Shown: piece after piece, positions 61,043 to 64,000 of the stretch
Numbering within the stretch: the first letter of the stretch is position 1
Layout of the letters: the number at the start of each line of letters is the position of its first letter
NCBI GenBank assembly: GCA_943787205.1
Contig: CALSLN010000014.1
Coordinates: 181,169-245,168 of the forward strand
Reading direction: 5' to 3'
From: an uncultured Rhodospirillaceae bacterium
Lineage (GTDB): Bacteria > Pseudomonadota > Alphaproteobacteria > Rhodospirillales > Rhodospirillaceae
DNA length: 64,000 nt
Program-made: the position numbers and the translations under genes
The notes under the pieces: model-generated
Databases searched by the model: none
What the model was told of the DNA's origin: nothing
What the model saw: only the letters and a program-made list of their open reading frames with translations

Positions 61043-63227
61043 TTAGTATTGGAACTTGAGCTCCAAACCCCAGCGTCGGCCTTCCTGCAAGGTCGACAAC
61101 CGAGGGGCGCCAAACGCACCAAACGGCAATGTTGTGTTCTGCTGAACGATGGCTTCGTCCGACAGGTTCTTGCCGTAGAAGGTCAAGGCCCACTGCTCAT
61201 CCATGCTGATCAAGCTGATGGAGGCATTGAAGACATCGTATTCCGGCAGGGTGCCAATGTTGTTGTCGGTAAAGAACGTGCTGCCGCGATGGCTGTACTC
61301 ACCCCGCAGGCTGAGGACTGCAAAGTCACCGAGTTCCTGATCAAAGGTGGTACCGACGGTGTAGGTCCATGTTGGCAAGCGCGGTATGGAGAGGGCTAGA
61401 TCAGCATCGTTAATGATGCCATCACTGCTGAGATCAAATCGGACCTCGTCATAATCACCGTCCAAATATCCTACAGAGGCATTGAATGCCCATTGAGAAA
61501 TAGGCAGAGCTATCATGTCCAGTTCGAAGCCCTTGATTGTCGCGTCGGCGGTGTTTCTTAAGCCTTGGACAACTCCGACAATAGGATTGGCGACATTGAG
61601 TTCGCGTTGCAGATCACTCAAGTCGTTGTAGAACGCTGCGCCATTGAGAACGAATTGGCGATCCATCCAGCTTGATTTGAAGCCAACCTCGAAGGAGCTC
61701 TGTTTTTCTTCGTCCGTTGGGCCGGCATCAAAGATGGCGGGCACTGTGGTGCGGAAGTTGTAGCCGCCAGAGCGGAAGCCTTTCGTCCAATGGGCGTAGA
61801 CCATCGCGGTTTCCGATGCATCCCAGCGCACACCAATCTTTGGTGTCACGTTGGTCCATTTTTCTGAGTCGGAGAAATCAGGTGCGCAGACTAATGTTGT
61901 CACATCACAAAGTCCGAACCGCGATACATTGGCTGACTTCTTTTCTTCCGTGTAGCGTGCCCCGGCCGTAACTGTGAACGCGTCGGTAACGCGGTAGTCT
62001 GCGCTCAGGAATGCACCATAGTTCTTGTGCGCTTGATCGCCGCCAAGACCGGCAACAATCGTATTGAAAGCGAGGTAGCGGTTTTCCCCGATAGTAGATG
62101 TCTTGGTCAAAGTAATAGAGACCTGCGGTGACATCTAACTGGTCGGTCAGTTCACCAAAATAACGAAGTTCGTTACTGATCTGATCTTGTTCGATGATGA
62201 TGTCGCCGTGGAAGAGCAATAAAGGGCTCGCGTCGACGTCAGATAACGCGTTCTGATCGACTTTGCGATAACCAAAGATGTTGGTCAGCGTGCCCGGGCC
62301 AATATCCCAGTTCGCTTCAAAGGTTACTTGATCCCAATTGATGTCGACGAACCCTGGCTCGTCGATTTCGGCAAAGATATTGTCCGACACCTCGGACGGG
62401 TTTGCGGATAGGGCCCGTTGCCCAACAGCGCCGTCGCCTTCCATGTCGCCGTGTTCATAGATCAGCGTTAGATCAAGATTATCGCTCGGATTAAAGACGA
62501 ACGAAGGGCGGAACATGATTGTTTCTTGTGCGCCTACGTCACGCGTTGGGTCAGCGATGTTGTCGAAGTAGCCGTCGTCGTCCTTGTAGTACATGCTCAA
62601 CTTACCGGCCAATTTGTCCCCTGCGATAGGGCCTTCGACTGACGCTGAGGCGGTGTATTGCGGTCCAGTCTCGTAGCTGATTTTGGCCTTCGCACCGAAT
62701 TCACCCGTTGGGCGTTTTGACCGGAGCAATACCGCACCGCCGGTGACGTTACGGCCGAACAGAAGGCCTTGGGGTCCACGTAAGATTTCAATGCTCTCTA
62801 GATCGAAGGTGTCGACGACGACTCCTGCGGTTATACCGAGATAAACGCCATCCATAAACAGGCCGACGGTTGGGTCGACTGAAGGAATAGAACTGTTAAT
62901 GCCAAGGCCACGGATCGAGAAGTTCTGCACACCTGGTGTCGTCCCCACTTGATCCAAGGATACGTTAGGGCTGGCGAAGGATAGGTCTTCGATGGTGATC
63001 AGTTGTCGCGCATCAAGCGCGCTTTCGTTAAAGGCAGAAATTGCGACAGGAACGTCCTGGAGCTGCTGGGCTCGGTTTTTCTTACTGCCGTAGACCTGTA
63101 TTTCTTCGATCAAAACTGATGCGCGTCCAGCCTGCGCAACTTCTGAGTCCTGAGCGGCAACGCTGCCAGCCGAGAAGCAAAGTGCCGCAACGGAGGTTGC
63201 AAGTGTGGCTTTGAAGGTTCTGGTCAT
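61043..63227 (-). pseudogene. TonB-dependent receptor with one frameshift
   Basis: Outer-membrane receptor for uptake of siderophore or other large substrates, about 728 codons. Signal MTRTFKATLATSVAALCFSA, plug VPVAISAFNESALDARQLIT, SIRGLGINS, ESIEILRGPQGLLFGRNVTG and GAVLLRSKRP. The barrel continues to LYYFDQDIYYRGKP, where the frame fails at 62086-62089 (an extra G in a GGGG run on the minus strand). It resumes in the next frame with ENRYLAFNTIVAGLGGDQAH and ends RRWGLELKFQY, the usual aromatic last strand. One base less restores the whole receptor, so a sequence error is quite possible. A good terminator follows. Confidence 0.88.
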
Positions 63228-63450
63228 GAGGGGCCCCGCTCATTTGTGCCGTGTCGTGCCATCGGTGGATGGCCGCTATGCATAACTGTATGGGTTAAAA
63301 GGTAATAGAAAACCAACCCGTAGCGCTAGTTGTTTGCCACTACAGGTTTAATAGGTGGTCAGGCGTTGCTCCAGAGCCACACTCATGAAGCCAAGCGTAA
63401 AGCCTAGGTTTCTGGGCTATAAGCCACTTTAGGGCACGTGTCGGGCTGCC

Positions 63451-63491
63451 GGTTCACCCCAGAGCCTGTCGAAGTCGCCCTGGGGTGAACC
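63451..63491. repeat. Perfect 12-bp inverted repeat with a widespread loop motif
   Basis: GGTTCACCCCAG and CTGGGGTGAACC pair perfectly around a 17-base loop containing GAGCCTGTCGAAG. This loop sequence recurs in intergenic repeats of many alphaproteobacteria, so I take it for a REP-like element. It lies just after the end of the minus-strand membrane gene and may also stop transcription. Confidence 0.65.
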
Positions 63492-63503
63492 TGCTTTTAC
63501 GCC

Positions 63504-64000
63504 CTAAAACGGTTTCACTTTTCCCAAAAAGGCAATGACGGCTACGATCGTCCAAAGCATTAAAGCCGCGACCTTGGAACGCTTCGAAGCGGCCTCGATA
63601 ATATCATTGCCCTTGGTCGCTTCGTCTCCTCCGGCCCTAACCATGCCGAAGCCAATGACCCAGTGCTTGATGACACCTCTGAGATAGACACCAAAAACAA
63701 CGGCGCATCCGAAGAGGAAAATTTTGGTCGCGAGCCATTTGTCTTCGATAGGCGCTTCGGTGATGAGGGGACATAAGGCCAAGGCCACCCATACCTACAA
63801 TCACGGCATAACGAATATACATATCAATGCCCTTCAGTTTTGGGGTTATGGGGTGTCGCTCGTTAAAGAACATCCACCAATTTGCGGCGAGCCAGATAAG
63901 GGCGAAAACCCAAATGGCAATAAGAGGCGTTCCGCCAATGGGTGACAGGCCTTGCATCCACGCCATTTGAAACCCAAGGGGAATGAAGCTGATCAAGGCC
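63504..64000 (-). pseudogene. Membrane protein, frameshifted, 5' end beyond window
   Basis: Minus-strand frame open from the window edge: LIAIWVFALIWLAANWWMFF, NERHPITPKLKGIDMYIRYA, VIVGMGGLGLMS. At 63767-63770 (GGGG on the plus strand) the frame is lost. It resumes as LITEAPIEDKWLATKIFLFG then CAVVFGVYLRGVIKHW, ending AVIAFLGKVKPF. One base less in the run joins both. The fold resembles the CopD-like protein at 33909. As the start lies outside, only the C-terminal part is seen. Confidence 0.7.

Noticed and set aside
1..64000. tRNA, rRNA, insertion sequences, prophage
   Set aside because: I looked for cloverleaf-like ends, transposase motifs and phage genes and saw none; a covariance-model search would be decisive.

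Overview
The window looks like a chromosomal segment of a free-living, probably marine, alphaproteobacterium. The grounds are a stand-alone hisI, argE next to cysS, a DUF1289 protein, an alphaproteobacterial-type PspC tail, two kinds of TRAP transporter (DctPQM and TAXI), a TonB receptor and a great many Tat-type signal peptides. Taxonomy is inference from gene content; there is no rRNA gene, tRNA gene, phage, insertion sequence or CRISPR array that I can see. Housekeeping genes (argE, cysS, hisI, queF, tam, an ABC-F ATPase, an ECF sigma operon) are scattered among catabolic and transport genes.

Layout. 1-5 kb: edge of an MFS gene, a PQQ dehydrogenase, a membrane LytTR regulator, a small unknown protein and a Tat-tagged methyltransferase. 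5-12 kb: a TlpA-like thioredoxin protein, argE-cysS, hisI, then a minus-strand CpcT/CpeT-like gene followed by two paralogous exported metallo-beta-lactamase-fold genes. 12-15 kb: VOC, GNAT and YqaA genes and a cluster of gene remnants. 15-21 kb: an amidohydrolase and three Tat-tagged M24 peptidases around a frameshifted methyltransferase. 21-25 kb: a small cytochrome c, a gene with an amber codon in its signal peptide and a DctPQM TRAP operon. 25-46 kb: three paralogous orphan family-5 solute-binding proteins, an RraA-like gene, ABC-F, an exported VOC protein, DUF1838, an amidohydrolase pair (one partner lacking the HxH metal motif), PhyH and a large matrixin-like protease with five PPC-type repeats. 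46-50 kb: an SDR, a TPR-methyltransferase, a deiodinase-like thioredoxin-fold protein and an ECF sigma operon. 50-55 kb: SDR, Tat-tagged alcohol dehydrogenase, Tat-tagged DUF1838, a serine-hydrolase-like protein without its nucleophile and an SDR without its catalytic lysine. 55-64 kb: queF, DUF1289, tam, a TAXI TRAP system, and a broken SDR, TonB receptor and membrane protein.

How it fits together. The recurring theme is export: peptidases, hydrolases, dioxygenase-fold proteins, DUF1838 proteins and even SAM- and NAD(P)-type enzymes carry signal peptides, next to several uptake systems. This suggests periplasmic processing of scavenged organic compounds; the substrates cannot be read from the sequence. 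A second theme is decay: about nine genes are frameshifted, carry nonsense codons or are deletion chimeras. Those in the last 4 kb all look like +1 indels in G/C runs and may be assembly errors. The nonsense-bearing LytTR-PspC chimera (30.2-31.0 kb), the hydrolase/17-kDa-antigen chimera (14.3-14.8 kb) and the NTF2-like remnant (33.7-33.9 kb) look like true decay.

The most promising undescribed units are the 49.9-54.9 kb Tat-dehydrogenase/DUF1838/pseudo-hydrolase cluster, the amidohydrolase pair, the three orphan binding proteins, the deiodinase-like/TPR-methyltransferase pair and the four evenly spaced direct repeats upstream of the PhyH gene.
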